Positions 1-8,948 of a DNA stretch of 64,000 nt are shown piece by piece. Location of the stretch: positions 2,618,501 through 2,682,500 of the forward strand of contig NZ_CP048286.1 in the NCBI RefSeq assembly GCF_010365285.1, given 5' to 3'. The notes beneath the pieces are model-generated. The model was not told the origin of the DNA, did no database searches, and saw only the letters and a list, made by a program, of their open reading frames with translations. The first letter of the stretch is position 1. Every line of letters starts with the position of its first letter. This DNA comes from Paenibacillus rhizovicinus (lineage in GTDB: Bacteria > Bacillota > Bacilli > Paenibacillales > Paenibacillaceae). Made by a program: the position numbers and the translations under genes.

Positions 1-1494
1 TCCGACCATCAGCTCCCGGGCCCGCTGCATTTTCAAATCCTGATAATAGGCCGTGAACGTCAGTCCCGTCTCGCGCTTGAACAGCCTGCTTAAGTAGGAC
101 GGGTTCATATATAACTGGTCCGCGATGTCATGCAGCGTCATCTCCATGTCCATCTTCCCTTTGGCGAGCTCCATGACCGCGACGATGAGGCGATTGGTAT
201 GCAAATTGCGCTGCTCGCTGCCGTACGTCATATAAGCTTCGACGGCGCGGAGCATCCATTGCAGGGTCTGCTCCTTGGAGACCAGCTCGGGCGGACGCAG
301 GAAGGATTCGTAATCGTGTTTCGCGACCTCCGCGACCGACCATCCTTGCGCATGGATCATCCGAACGATGAAGCTGTGCAGGAACAGCACATGTTCTTGC
401 AGCGCGTCGAGACTGGGAACAACGCTGCACGTCTCCCGAAACCACTGTTCGACATGCTCGCAAGCCGCGTTATCGTCCCCGCTCTCCATCGCCCCTTGCA
501 GCTTCCGCTCGAAAGCGCGGTCGGGAGCCGGGATGCCGGCGCCGATCGGCTGCGGATGATACGGAATGACGACGTTATAGCCGAATACGACGCGTTCGTG
601 CAGGGCGCGATTCGCCTGCCTGAAGGAAATCTCGATCTCCTTCAGGACGACTTTGGAGCCGATGCCGGCGCTGGCCGTCATCTTCAAACTGTCCTGCACG
701 CGCGCGAGCAGCCTTGCTATCGTCACGTTGACGCGCAAGACGAGCGCTTCGCCGGACTCCTCTTCCCGGCAGCCGAACATGGCGACCACTTTAGCCTCGT
801 CATCCGGAAACAGCAGGCAGTTCGAGGCCCACAGCGTGTCTGCGGCCAGATTCTGCAAAGCGAGCCGAAGCAGCGGCGTATCCTTCTGGGAGTAGCGGAT
901 TTCCGATGCGGGCAGCGGGTCCATCTCCATGATTACGACCACGTATTCATCCTCTGCCTGCAGCGGCGGCCGCCCTGGAAAATACTCCTCCGCATGCTGC
1001 AGCGAATCGTCAGCCGCGTATTTGCCTCGGACGAGATCGCGCAGGAACAAGGCCTGTAAGGCAGGCAAGCTCGTCTCCCACATTCGTTTGAGCCGCTGGT
1101 TGTCGTGTTCCGTCTCGCGTTCGGCCCTCAGACGCTCGGCGAGTTTGCTGACGACGGCCAATATCTCCGCATTGCCTGCGGGCTTGAGCAAATATTGATC
1201 GGCACCCAGCTCCAGCGCATCCCGTGCATAAGAGAAGTCATTATGACCGCTTAAGATCACGAAAGACACCGACTCCCCGGACGCGCGCAAGCTTCGAATG
1301 ATTTCCAGACCGTTCATATCCGGCAGCTGCAGGTCGAGCAGGACGATATCCGGTTTGCGAAGCGCGACCATCGCAAGCGCCTCTTTCCCGCTCCGGGCCA
1401 TGCCGACGATTTCGATATCGTGCTCTTCCCAAGGGATGCAGGTCGCGACATTGTTCAACTGGCGGATCTCGTCTTCCACAAGCAGCAGATTCAT
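1..1494 (-). CDS. YesN-like AraC-family response regulator (3' end cut by window)
   Basis: Cytoplasmic transcription regulator, the output half of a YesM/YesN-type two-component system that usually senses envelope or carbohydrate signals. Translating the minus strand from the ATG at 1494 gives a receiver domain (about residues 1-120) with the acidic pocket LLVEDE and the phospho-acceptor Asp54 in VLLDLQLPD. A variable middle part follows, and near the window edge an AraC-type helix-turn-helix with YMNPSYLSRLFKRETG. The stop codon lies outside the window, but little can be missing because the second HTH is already reached. The start overlaps the stop of the kinase gene as ATGA, so the two are translationally coupled. 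The target genes are unknown; the adjacent DUF5107 gene lies upstream and is not obviously linked. Confidence 0.93.
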   Translation of the reverse strand, partial: MNLLLVEDEIRQLNNVATCIPWEEHDIEIVGMARSGKEALAMVALRKPDIVLLDLQLPDMNGLEIIRSLRASGESVSFVILSGHNDFSYARDALELGADQYLLKPAGNAEILAVVSKLAERLRAERETEHDNQRLKRMWETSLPALQALFLRDLVRGKYAADDSLQHAEEYFPGRPPLQAEDEYVVVIMEMDPLPASEIRYSQKDTPLLRLALQNLAADTLWASNCLLFPDDEAKVVAMFGCREEESGEALVLRVNVTIARLLARVQDSLKMTASAGIGSKVVLKEIEISFRQANRALHERVVFGYNVVIPYHPQPIGAGIPAPDRAFERKLQGAMESGDDNAACEHVEQWFRETCSVVPSLDALQEHVLFLHSFIVRMIHAQGWSVAEVAKHDYESFLRPPELVSKEQTLQWMLRAVEAYMTYGSEQRNLHTNRLIVAVMELAKGKMDMEMTLHDIADQLYMNPSYLSRLFKRETGLTFTAYYQDLKMQRARELMVG

Positions 1495-3323
1495 AGGTTC
1501 TCTCCCCCTGTTCGTTCGATCGGCGGCGCCCCGTAGCAGGCTTCGACCGGAATGCGAATCGTCGTCTCCGTCCATTGCCCCGCGATGCTTGCGATTGTCA
1601 TCTCCGCCCGATTGCCGTAATACAGCCGCAAGCGGGAGCAGACATTCGTTAAGCCGTAGAAGTCATTCGGCTTTGCACGCTCGAGATTAAACGAGTCGAC
1701 GCGATTGCGGACGAGCTCGGACTGGATTTTTCTCAGCCGATCCTCCGGAATGCCGTTGCCCGTATCCCGTACGCGAAGCGATAGGATCCCGTTCTCATTG
1801 GCAGCCGCGATCGTCAGGCGCCCGCCGGGCGGCGCTTTCTCGAGACCGTGGATAATTGCATTTTCCACCAGCGGTTGAAGGAGCAGCTTCAGAATCGGGA
1901 CCGGCTCGCTGGCTTCGTCGATCTGATATTCCCATTCAAAATGGTCGAGGAAGCGCATTTCCTGAATCCGGATGTAGTAGGAGAGATGCTCGAACGTTTC
2001 CTTGACCGTGAACGTATCTCTGCCTTTGCTCAGGCTGAGCCGGAAGAACCGCGACAAGTTCAATACCATCTCGCTGGTTTCATCGGCTCCGTATTGGACG
2101 GCGCTGGCATAGATCGAATCGAGGGTGTTGTATAGGAAATGCGGGTCGATCTGGGATTGCAAAAACTTCAATTCCGTCCTCGTCTTCTGCACCTGCTGCG
2201 TGTAAATATCCTGCAAGTACTGCTTTTGCTGCATCGCCATCTGGTTGAAGGTGTCCGTGATCATGCCGAATTCGTCCCTGCGCTTGCTCTTCAGATTAAC
2301 ATCCCAGACACCTCGGCGGATTTGCTGAATGCCTCCGAGCAGCTTCGCCAAGGGAGCCGAAATGCCGACATAGACGATCCACGAAACGATCAGAGCGAGG
2401 AAAATGCTAAGGACGCTGATCGCGATAATGAACGCCTGCAGCTGACGCGTCCCCTGGTTCAATACGCTCTCCGGCTGCGCGAGCTCAATCGACCATCCCG
2501 AAACCTGCGATACCACCCGGCTGTCCAACATATGCTTCTTCAGCTTGATGAAACCGTATTTGCTGTTCAATCCCCGGGCGGCTTCGTCCGAGACGCTCGC
2601 ATCGGCGTAAGAAGCGATCACCCGATTGTCCGCATCCAGAATTTGAAACTGCGAATGTTTCGTATTCAATAGATTCAGCGCGAACTGGGTCAATGTCTGG
2701 CGCGACACCGTAATGCCGACGACATGGCTGCTCGGATTGGACGTGTTGAAGCCCATTTCCCGAGTAAACGTCACGAGATCCACGTTGTCCACGGGATCGG
2801 GCACGCCTGGCGAAATCTCCTTCGTGGCATGCGGAATGTACAGCACCGAGCTTCCCATGCCCGCAATGGCCTGGGAATACCAATTCCTATGGGCATAGTC
2901 GATTCGTTTGCCCCCATGCTGCCGGGAGATGATCATGCCCAAATTCGTATCCAGAATCCAGATGTCCTGAATCATATCGTTCGCCAGTTTGTACGTCGCC
3001 AGCCTGTTAAGGATCTGACTCGCCTCGTAAATCATCGTCGCCTCGCTGCCTTGCACGTCGAGCATGGCATTGAGCGTGCTGTCATTGGAGATTTGCAGGC
3101 TGAGGCGCTGCGCGGTATCAGTGAATTGATCGATGAAACCGAGCGCGGCCGAGATCGCCGCCCTGTTGTTCTCTCCCGCTTGCCTGACGACGATATTCTC
3201 GGATTGCGATATCGCGTAGAGACTGATGAAGATCAACGGAACGATCGGCAAAATGAAGAAGAAGGTCAATCTCTTCTGCGTCGACCTTCTGAATGGGGCC
3301 CGATCTCGTGTTACGACGCTCAT
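1491..3323 (-). CDS. YesM-like membrane sensor histidine kinase
   Basis: Sensor kinase of the HPK7/LytS-YesM group that phosphorylates the response regulator encoded just downstream. The 610-residue protein starts with a positively charged N-terminus and a membrane helix (about residues 20-42). An extracytoplasmic dCache-like sensing region extends to about residue 275, and a second membrane helix (LQAFIIAISVLSIFLALIVS) is followed by HAMP. The His_kinase block has the phospho-acceptor histidine in QIDPHFLYNTLDS, near residue 394. The HATPase_c domain shows LLQPLVENAIIHGLE and RDTGNGIPE. A GGAGAGAAGG sequence precedes the ATG. The ligand cannot be told from the sequence. The gene overlaps the regulator gene by 4 bases. 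Confidence 0.95.
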   Translation of the reverse strand: MSVVTRDRAPFRRSTQKRLTFFFILPIVPLIFISLYAISQSENIVVRQAGENNRAAISAALGFIDQFTDTAQRLSLQISNDSTLNAMLDVQGSEATMIYEASQILNRLATYKLANDMIQDIWILDTNLGMIISRQHGGKRIDYAHRNWYSQAIAGMGSSVLYIPHATKEISPGVPDPVDNVDLVTFTREMGFNTSNPSSHVVGITVSRQTLTQFALNLLNTKHSQFQILDADNRVIASYADASVSDEAARGLNSKYGFIKLKKHMLDSRVVSQVSGWSIELAQPESVLNQGTRQLQAFIIAISVLSIFLALIVSWIVYVGISAPLAKLLGGIQQIRRGVWDVNLKSKRRDEFGMITDTFNQMAMQQKQYLQDIYTQQVQKTRTELKFLQSQIDPHFLYNTLDSIYASAVQYGADETSEMVLNLSRFFRLSLSKGRDTFTVKETFEHLSYYIRIQEMRFLDHFEWEYQIDEASEPVPILKLLLQPLVENAIIHGLEKAPPGGRLTIAAANENGILSLRVRDTGNGIPEDRLRKIQSELVRNRVDSFNLERAKPNDFYGLTNVCSRLRLYYGNRAEMTIASIAGQWTETTIRIPVEACYGAPPIERTGGENL

Positions 3324-3761
3324 ACCGTGCAGCCTTCTCTCCTGAATGGTCTGATTATTGCGACTTCTTAATCGACGTCTCTTCCGCGAGCTGCGAGGTG
3401 CCTATGAGATTACCATTACTTCGCCGCGGGGCTGTCTTCTCCTTCCTGCGTTTTACAACTTGTTCACAAGTTGGGCGTTGAGCTTGGGTAAAATGAACAA
3501 TTAAACCGCTAGAGAACGCCGCTGCGCGTGCGGATCGTTGTTCCGATCGCTGGCGCCTCCACAATCGACCGCTCGCTCCGCTTTGTTCTTGGCTATTCTT
3601 TCATTCAAATAAAACAAAGAGGCGGCGATTGCGCATCTGCGCAACCCCGCCTTTCTTCGCCAGCCTAACCCATTACCCATCGCTCGTCGGCTTACTCCAC
3701 ATGGCTAATTGCCAAGACCGAGCTATTCCAACGCCTGCAATTCTAAGCGTGCCTTGTAAGT
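3324..3761. other. intergenic region upstream of the kinase gene and downstream of the DUF5107 gene
   Basis: 438 bases without a supported gene. The region should contain the promoter of the yesM-like operon near 3330-3450 and the terminator of the DUF5107 gene near 3615-3655. Short open frames here lack ribosome sites and family features. I see no further structure. Confidence 0.6.
3613..3655 (-). terminator. intrinsic terminator after the DUF5107 gene
   Basis: On the minus strand AAAGGCGG pairs with CCGCCTCTTT around an inner TTGCGCA/TGCGCAA stem, followed by TTTGTTTTATT. It lies about 110 bases past the stop of the DUF5107 gene and reads in its direction. Confidence 0.75.
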
Positions 3762-6700
3762 TTACTTCGCATCATCATTCCCGAAGCCCAGCCACTCCAG
3801 CTCCGTCATCTTCTGCACCGCTTTCACGTACTCCGCATAATGCAGATGATCCGGGGCCAGCCTCAACTGCGCCACGTTCCTGCAATGTGTCAGCGTACGC
3901 GTGAAGTCTCCTTTCTTCTCGTAGCAGAGCGCGAGCAAATAATGCTCGCGGGCAAACGTCTGTCCCGCCTCCACGCCGAGCCTCAAGTTGCTTGGGTAGC
4001 GGAGCGAGCTCTCCAGGTCGCGGATCGCTTCGTCCCACTTCTTCTCCCGCATCGCCTGCGCCGCTCGGCCATTGAAAGCCTCGTGGTACAGCGACCGCAG
4101 GTCCGGCATACCCTTGAACGGATTCTCCCAGTTGCTAAACTTGAACTCGGTCAACAGCGCAATGGCTTCGTGGTAGCGGCCGAACTCGTTATAAATCTCA
4201 ATAGAGAGCCGCACGGCGGACTGCGGTCTTTGGCCTGGGGCTTGGAGCACCTGCAAGAGCTTCAGCCGCTTGTCGCTGCGTCCGCCCCGTTGGTACAGCC
4301 GCGCCAGGTAGATCGCGATGTCCTGATTCACGGGAAGCAATTCAAGCCCCTGTTCCAATATTTCGATCGCCTCGTCATCCTTGCCCGCTTCCATGAGCAG
4401 GAAGCCGTAGTTGCGATACAGGACCGAATAATCGAAGCCTAATTCGACGCAGCGCGCCCAAGCGCGGCCCGCTTCCGCGTGCCTTTCTTTGGCATTGTAG
4501 ATCAGCCCGCTCATGTAGAGCGCCCGCGGCGCACGTTCGCCCAGCAAGCGAACTGCGTCTTCCAGCGCCAGCAGCGTGAGCGGCAGAATCGGGAACACGC
4601 CGTCCGAGGAGCAGGTTTCGGCTTGTTCATATAAGCTGGATGCCAACGCCGCGTTGCCTTTCTGGGATTCCAGGTACCCGGCGTGGTAGAGGAGCAGCGG
4701 CTCCTTCGCAGCGGCGGCGGAGGTTGCGGCGGTGGCGGTGGCGGTGGCGGTGGCGACGGCGGCGACAGAGGCGGCGGCTTCCGAATCCGCCATAATCCCA
4801 AGAGCGAAACGCTGGCCGGCCTCGTCCGAGAGCTCCGCGTACCATTCGGCAAGGAGCAGCGCGTTATGCACGTCGTCTCTGGCGATCGACTTGCATCGGT
4901 CGCCGCCCGTCAGCTGATCGAGTTCCGCCGCGGCGTACAATTGAAGCGGATCGCTCGCCAATATCTCCGTCAGCAGCATCTCCGCCTGCGCCCGGTCGCC
5001 GCGCTGCCGCAAGGCATAGGCGCGCAGCACGTCCGCGCCTTCGACGCCGGACGCAAGGTCCGCCTTTGCAAAATAGCGTTCCGCACGGCTCCATTCCTTA
5101 TCCCTCAGCGCGATCTTGCCGAGCAGCAGATTGGCTGATGGCGCGAAGGCCGAGATGTCGTTCACATACAGCAGGGCGCTCTTCGCCTTCTTGTCTTTGC
5201 CGTTCATGTACCGGACGAGCCCGGTATAGTAATGCAGCTCATCGGAGAACGGAATCAGGCCGGCGGCGGCTTCGATCGTCGCTTCGGCCGCGGCGTAATC
5301 GAGCATTTTGAGCTGGACGACCGTTTTGCGCAGATGCGCTTCCAGATACTCGGGATGCGTAGCGAGCAGGTCATCCAGCAGCTCCAGCGTTTCCCGATAG
5401 CGATGGCGTTCTTCGGCTTTGTACAGGCGGACCAGCCGCGTCGTCAGTTCGTCTTGGTCCTGCGCGTGGACCTCTTCTTCGTCTTGCGTGACTACATCCT
5501 CGACATGACGAATCAGGTGATCGACCAGCAGCGCGCCCGCGCGATCCCGAACCGTAAGCCTCAGCTTGCCTTCGGCCAAGCAAGAGGAAGCGATCCTCGC
5601 GTTCCACTTCTCCGTCCGCTCCGGCGACCAATCGCCGGTTGCCGCGAACACCGCCGCCTCATCGTGCAGCAGCGTAACGGTCGCGCCTTGCAAGCGTTCG
5701 TTTGCCAGCATCGACAGCTGCAGCGTAATCCCGCCCTCGGCTTCAGGCTGAAAGACCGTCGTGAGCACCACATGCTTATTCGCGTACGTAAGCGGTCCCG
5801 TCTCGATCGCCTGGAACCAATATTCCGACCATTGATGCTTCTGATGCGGCTGCAGGTAATGGTACAAATATTGCGTCTCCGTGTTGCCGGCCTGCTGCTC
5901 CATGTACGGCCCGTCATCGTCGGTCAGCAGCAGATTCCAGTTCCTCCCGTGCTCGTGATTGCCCCAGGACCAGAACTTGCTGCCGGGCACCTCCCGGTGA
6001 TCCCCGACATGAACGTTGCCTGCCTCCGTATCCGTATCGTAGACGCCAAAATAATCCTCCTCGTTCATCGCCGTGAAGATCGACGAGAACTTCTCGATAT
6101 TACGGGCCATTCGCACATCGACGTGGCCATCATAAGGCCATGGCTTGCGGATGCGGTTCTGCTCGTCAATGATCCAGCGGGTCGGATAGCGGCATACCAG
6201 CGAAGCTGTGTCCGGATACGAAGCCGTATTCCAGTGAAAAAATCGCTGCGGCACCGGAGTCGGATTGTAGATGCGCGTAATTTGCTCCAGATAGGCTTTG
6301 CCCGGCAGCAATTTCAGCTCGACGGAGAAACGCAGGCCGCTGATCTTGTCGGTCTCCCCGACGTAGATCGAAGCGGAGCCGTCGTCATGGCTGCGGACAT
6401 GCGCTTCCACCGTCTCGAGACTGGTCGGCCGATGCCCGATCGGGAAGTTGAACTCGACCCCGCCGGCGATCCAAGCGCCGGTCAGGCCAATGAGCTGCGG
6501 CTTGATGACGTTGTTGCGGTGAAACAGTTCTCTGCCGTTGCGCTTATCGAACGCGGAATACAGCCTGCCCCCGAGCTCGGGCAGCACCGTCAGCTTCAAA
6601 TATTCGTTCTCCGCCACCAGCGCCTCGTACGTCTTGTCGACTTTGGTTTCGGCGATCTCGTCCTGCATCTTATAGGGGTATGGCTTCTCCTGCCGGTATT

Positions 6701-6833
6701 CGCCGATAATCGGATTTAAACTCGGCGCTCCGACCGCGTACGTCGGAATCATGATCGACTCCGTGCCGCAGCTCGTGCGCCTCTCGCCTGTCGGTCCTGC
6801 CCCGCCTGCTTCGCTCTTGTGATCCAGCTCCAT
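3762..6833 (-). CDS. DUF5107 domain protein with TPR repeats
   Basis: Large cytoplasmic protein of about 1023 residues. The N-terminal third is a DUF5107 domain; such domains resemble glycoside-processing or mutarotase folds (VLPELGGRLYSAFDKRNGRELFHRNN, HWNTASYPD). The rest consists of tetratricopeptide repeats (for example ALYMSGLIYNAKERHAEAGRAWARCVELG and GFLLMEAGKDDEAIEILEQGLEL). The exact reaction is unknown; in this family DUF5107/TPR proteins often sit with carbohydrate genes. The ATG at 6833 is preferred because GGGAGGG lies upstream and the homologous part starts shortly after; a frame extension to 7139 has no support. An Ala/Thr stretch near residue 690 is encoded by a GGTGGC-type hexamer repeat (4722-4780). 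The gene stands alone, with a terminator downstream. Confidence 0.85.
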   Translation of the reverse strand: MELDHKSEAGGAGPTGERRTSCGTESIMIPTYAVGAPSLNPIIGEYRQEKPYPYKMQDEIAETKVDKTYEALVAENEYLKLTVLPELGGRLYSAFDKRNGRELFHRNNVIKPQLIGLTGAWIAGGVEFNFPIGHRPTSLETVEAHVRSHDDGSASIYVGETDKISGLRFSVELKLLPGKAYLEQITRIYNPTPVPQRFFHWNTASYPDTASLVCRYPTRWIIDEQNRIRKPWPYDGHVDVRMARNIEKFSSIFTAMNEEDYFGVYDTDTEAGNVHVGDHREVPGSKFWSWGNHEHGRNWNLLLTDDDGPYMEQQAGNTETQYLYHYLQPHQKHQWSEYWFQAIETGPLTYANKHVVLTTVFQPEAEGGITLQLSMLANERLQGATVTLLHDEAAVFAATGDWSPERTEKWNARIASSCLAEGKLRLTVRDRAGALLVDHLIRHVEDVVTQDEEEVHAQDQDELTTRLVRLYKAEERHRYRETLELLDDLLATHPEYLEAHLRKTVVQLKMLDYAAAEATIEAAAGLIPFSDELHYYTGLVRYMNGKDKKAKSALLYVNDISAFAPSANLLLGKIALRDKEWSRAERYFAKADLASGVEGADVLRAYALRQRGDRAQAEMLLTEILASDPLQLYAAAELDQLTGGDRCKSIARDDVHNALLLAEWYAELSDEAGQRFALGIMADSEAAASVAAVATATATATAATSAAAAKEPLLLYHAGYLESQKGNAALASSLYEQAETCSSDGVFPILPLTLLALEDAVRLLGERAPRALYMSGLIYNAKERHAEAGRAWARCVELGFDYSVLYRNYGFLLMEAGKDDEAIEILEQGLELLPVNQDIAIYLARLYQRGGRSDKRLKLLQVLQAPGQRPQSAVRLSIEIYNEFGRYHEAIALLTEFKFSNWENPFKGMPDLRSLYHEAFNGRAAQAMREKKWDEAIRDLESSLRYPSNLRLGVEAGQTFAREHYLLALCYEKKGDFTRTLTHCRNVAQLRLAPDHLHYAEYVKAVQKMTELEWLGFGNDDAK
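4722..4780. repeat. in-frame hexanucleotide repeat inside the DUF5107 gene
   Basis: A run of GCGGTG/GGTGGC units encodes a low-complexity Ala-Thr-Val segment between TPR units. The 6-base period keeps the reading frame, so length changes would alter only a linker. Confidence 0.7.
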
Positions 6834-7209
6834 CCCGTTTGACCCTCCCGCTACGAATAGGTAAGTTGCCGCCTTGTTCTCGCCGACATGTCGGCTGGCT
6901 CTCGCCGGCATTCCGGCGGATTTCGGCAGCGATTCTTCCCCAAGTATAGAAGGCGCGTCTGCCCCCGGATAGTGGACGCTGATGACTTTGCATGCGAGTA
7001 TGATGACTGGTTTGGGCGGATGCGGAGCGTGCTGATTGAAGCGATCGCCTCGCAAGCGCGAACTCCATACAGTTACGCCGCTTCGGCTTTCGCATCGCAA
7101 ACACAAAGACGCCCGGGATTCATGGATCCCGAGCGCCATCGCCCCGATTATTTTTAAAATCTTGCTTCGTGCTGATCCCGCTTCCGCTGCTAATCGGATC
7201 AGAAATCGT
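6834..7209. other. intergenic region between the ECF operon and the DUF5107 gene
   Basis: 376 bases, read by frames that look like translated noncoding sequence. The region holds the terminator of the sigma/anti-sigma operon at 7106-7137 and presumably the DUF5107 promoter. No gene is supported. Confidence 0.55.
7106..7137 (-). terminator. terminator of the first ECF sigma operon
   Basis: On the minus strand GCGCTCGGGAT and ATCCCGGGCGT form a stem with a short loop, followed by CTTTGTGTTTG. It lies about 75 bases after the end of the DUF5666-like gene. Confidence 0.6.
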
Positions 7210-8079
7210 TTATTGCTGCGGAGCCATGTTGTTGTAAATGCGCGTCGCCGTCACTTTGCCCGTGCCGATATCATCCGTCGTGAAGCCGGATACGAAATTG
7301 CCGACCTTGAATTCCTTTTGCAGCAAGTCATCGGACGGTGCGGCAGCCGTCGGGCCGCTAATGCCCATGATGGTGTCGGACGTGACCGTCACCCACAGGT
7401 CGCCGACTTTGAAGCTCTTACCGTCCGCGCTCACTTCCGTGATCTGGCCGTCGATGTTGGCAGCCATTTTGCCCGTCGTCGCCGGTTTTGTCGCGTTCGC
7501 GTTCGCCGCGTCATTCTGCGGGGCGATCAGGTTGTAGATAACGTCCGCGTTCACCTTGCCGGTGCTGACGTCTTGGGACGTGTAGCCCGATACGATGTCG
7601 CCGACCTTGAAGTCTTTATTGAGCAGCTCGTCGGAAGGCTTCGCTGCCGTTGGCTCCGTGCTGCCGAGTTTCGTCTGATCCGTTACCGTCACCCACAGAT
7701 CGCCGACCTTGAAGCTTGCGCCGTCCGCGCTTACCTCGGAGATGACACCGTCGATGTTGACCGCTACTTTGCCCATGATCGGCGGCTTCGTTCCCACGTT
7801 CGTCGACTGGGACGGAGCAGGCGTCGACGGCGACGAATTCTGGGTCAACGCGAATCCCCCGACCACCAATACCGCGCATGCTGCAATTCCGACTGTCCAA
7901 CCTGTCAATGTTCTTTTCACTGTTTTTTGCATATTCATTCTCTCCTTTTGGTTGCTTATATTGGATGGCGTTGCTGCCTTCTCGATCTCGGACATCAGCT
8001 TCTGATAAGTGACTTCGTTGAAATCCTCGCTTGTCTTCAAGCGGGTCATCGCGGATTTATATAACGACGATTTCTTCAT
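7210..8079 (-). CDS. membrane-anchored DUF5666-type protein, probable anti-sigma partner
   Basis: 289-residue protein with a short cytoplasmic N-terminus (1-58), one membrane helix (about 60-78, TVGIAACAVLVVGGFAL) and an outside region. The outside region holds two near-identical units of exactly 100-residue spacing (about 107-187 and 207-287), each with SADGxSFKVGDLWVTVT, as in DUF5666-like beta domains. The gene overlaps the ECF sigma gene by 23 bases. A topology of cytoplasmic tail, one helix and outside sensor is typical of anti-sigma factors, so I infer that it restrains the sigma factor. No ZAS zinc motif is seen. The ATG at 8079 is chosen over a TTG at 8094 because GGAGG lies 8 bases upstream. 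Confidence 0.75.
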   Translation of the reverse strand: MKKSSLYKSAMTRLKTSEDFNEVTYQKLMSEIEKAATPSNISNQKERMNMQKTVKRTLTGWTVGIAACAVLVVGGFALTQNSSPSTPAPSQSTNVGTKPPIMGKVAVNIDGVISEVSADGASFKVGDLWVTVTDQTKLGSTEPTAAKPSDELLNKDFKVGDIVSGYTSQDVSTGKVNADVIYNLIAPQNDAANANATKPATTGKMAANIDGQITEVSADGKSFKVGDLWVTVTSDTIMGISGPTAAAPSDDLLQKEFKVGNFVSGFTTDDIGTGKVTATRIYNNMAPQQ

Positions 8080-8557
8080 CCCCCTGACCTCCAATCTTTT
8101 CTTTCAAGATCAAGCGTCCCCTCGCCAGCCATGTGCCGACCGTCGCGGGCTTCGCCTGCAGGATGGCTGCGATTTCCTGGATCGAATAGCCTTCGTAATA
8201 GTGCAAATGAATCGGAATGCGGTACTTCTTATCCAGAGCCAGTACGGCCTGCAGCACGTCGCTTTCTTCCTTCGGGAGGTAGCTTAGGTCCTCGGGAACC
8301 GGATTCCGGCTTCTGAACCACCCTGTTTTCAGCATGTTTTTGCTTTTATTGATCGTCGTTCGAATCAGCCACGCCTTCTCATGCTCGCCACTGTCGAACA
8401 CCGGATGCTTCTGCAAATACGTGAGGAACACGTCCTGCGCGACTTCTTCGGCATCCGCCGTATTCTTCAAATAGGCAAAAGCGATCTTGATCAAGCTTTG
8501 CGAATACAGTTCCAAGGCCTTCCGTACAGATTCATTGAGCTCTGATGAATTGTACAC
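8057..8557 (-). CDS. ECF RNA polymerase sigma factor (sigma-70 family)
   Basis: 166-residue ECF sigma factor. Region 2 runs from SQSLIKIAFAYLKNTADAEEVAQDVFLTYL to EKAWLIRTTINKSKN. Region 4 contains YRIPIHLHYYEGYSIQEIAAILQAKPATVGTWLARGR. It directs polymerase to a small set of stress or envelope promoters, normally including its own. The GTG at 8557 is preferred because AAAGGAGGT stands 6-7 bases upstream; an upstream GTG at 8575 would contain that ribosome site. It is cotranscribed with the overlapping membrane gene, its likely anti-sigma. Confidence 0.88.
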   Translation of the reverse strand: MYNSSELNESVRKALELYSQSLIKIAFAYLKNTADAEEVAQDVFLTYLQKHPVFDSGEHEKAWLIRTTINKSKNMLKTGWFRSRNPVPEDLSYLPKEESDVLQAVLALDKKYRIPIHLHYYEGYSIQEIAAILQAKPATVGTWLARGRLILKEKIGGQGDEEIVVI

Positions 8558-8579
8558 CTCAGCACCTCCTTTCACTTGT

Positions 8580-8608
8580 AATACAATCGAGGGGGCCGGA
8601 ATTTTTCA
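8580..8608 (-). promoter_or_regulatory. candidate ECF-type autoregulatory promoter
   Basis: On the minus strand a GAAAAAT box is followed, after a spacer containing GGCCCCCT, by TGTATT just upstream of the sigma gene. The same GGCCCCCT spacer word occurs at the same distance in the candidate promoter of the second ECF operon (38115-38145). The match to ECF promoters is only partial. Confidence 0.4.
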
Positions 8609-8880
8609 TTGCGGGTGAATTTTATTAGGATGGGGAAATTTGGGGGAAATAAACCGGTTCGAATAGGACATCTATATTGGATGATTCCTTGAACAACACA
8701 AAAAGGATTTTCCATAAGCCATCATAAGCGATGACCATGGAAATCCCCATGTATGGATCCCATCTCCTTGCCGCCGACTCAGCCTTTCTTGCTCTTCGCC
8801 TTATCCGCATGCTCCGCATGTCAACATCCATTCAACTCCACGAATTATGGGCATTGCTAATAGATTTGATACGCATTCAA

Positions 8881-8924
8881 GTACCACTTTGAAAAAAATT
8901 ACATGGTACGCTTTCACGTATAAT
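8881..8924 (+). promoter_or_regulatory. GTACCA-N17-TGGTAC operator and -10 box of XRE cassette 1
   Basis: Perfect inverted arms GTACCA (8881-8886) and TGGTAC (8904-8909) precede TATAAT (8919-8924). The same arms and spacing occur before cassette 2, although the sequence between them differs. The position suggests binding by the tiny XRE protein itself (inference). Confidence 0.55.
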
Positions 8925-8948
8925 TAACTCTTAATTGAAGGTGTTCCT

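Larger units (their letters stand above)
8558..8948. other. intergenic region between the ECF operon and the first XRE cassette
   Basis: About 390 bases. The left end carries the sigma gene promoter (8580-8608) and the right end the XRE promoter/operator (8881-8924). In between, GGATTTTCCAT near 8707 and ATGGAAATCC near 8737 form an inverted repeat with a 20-base loop. No gene is supported, and the small minus-strand frame at 8625-8831 lacks a ribosome site. Confidence 0.5.

Noticed and set aside
4722-4780. Short tandem repeats considered as a CRISPR-like array
   Set aside because: Units of 6 bases without spacers, inside a coding frame.
5232-6719. Plus-strand frame of 495 codons inside the DUF5107 gene
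   Set aside because: No recognisable domain, and the minus strand encodes clear DUF5107 and TPR sequence.
8625-8831. 68-codon minus-strand frame
   Set aside because: No ribosome site, no family features, and it lies in the regulatory gap.
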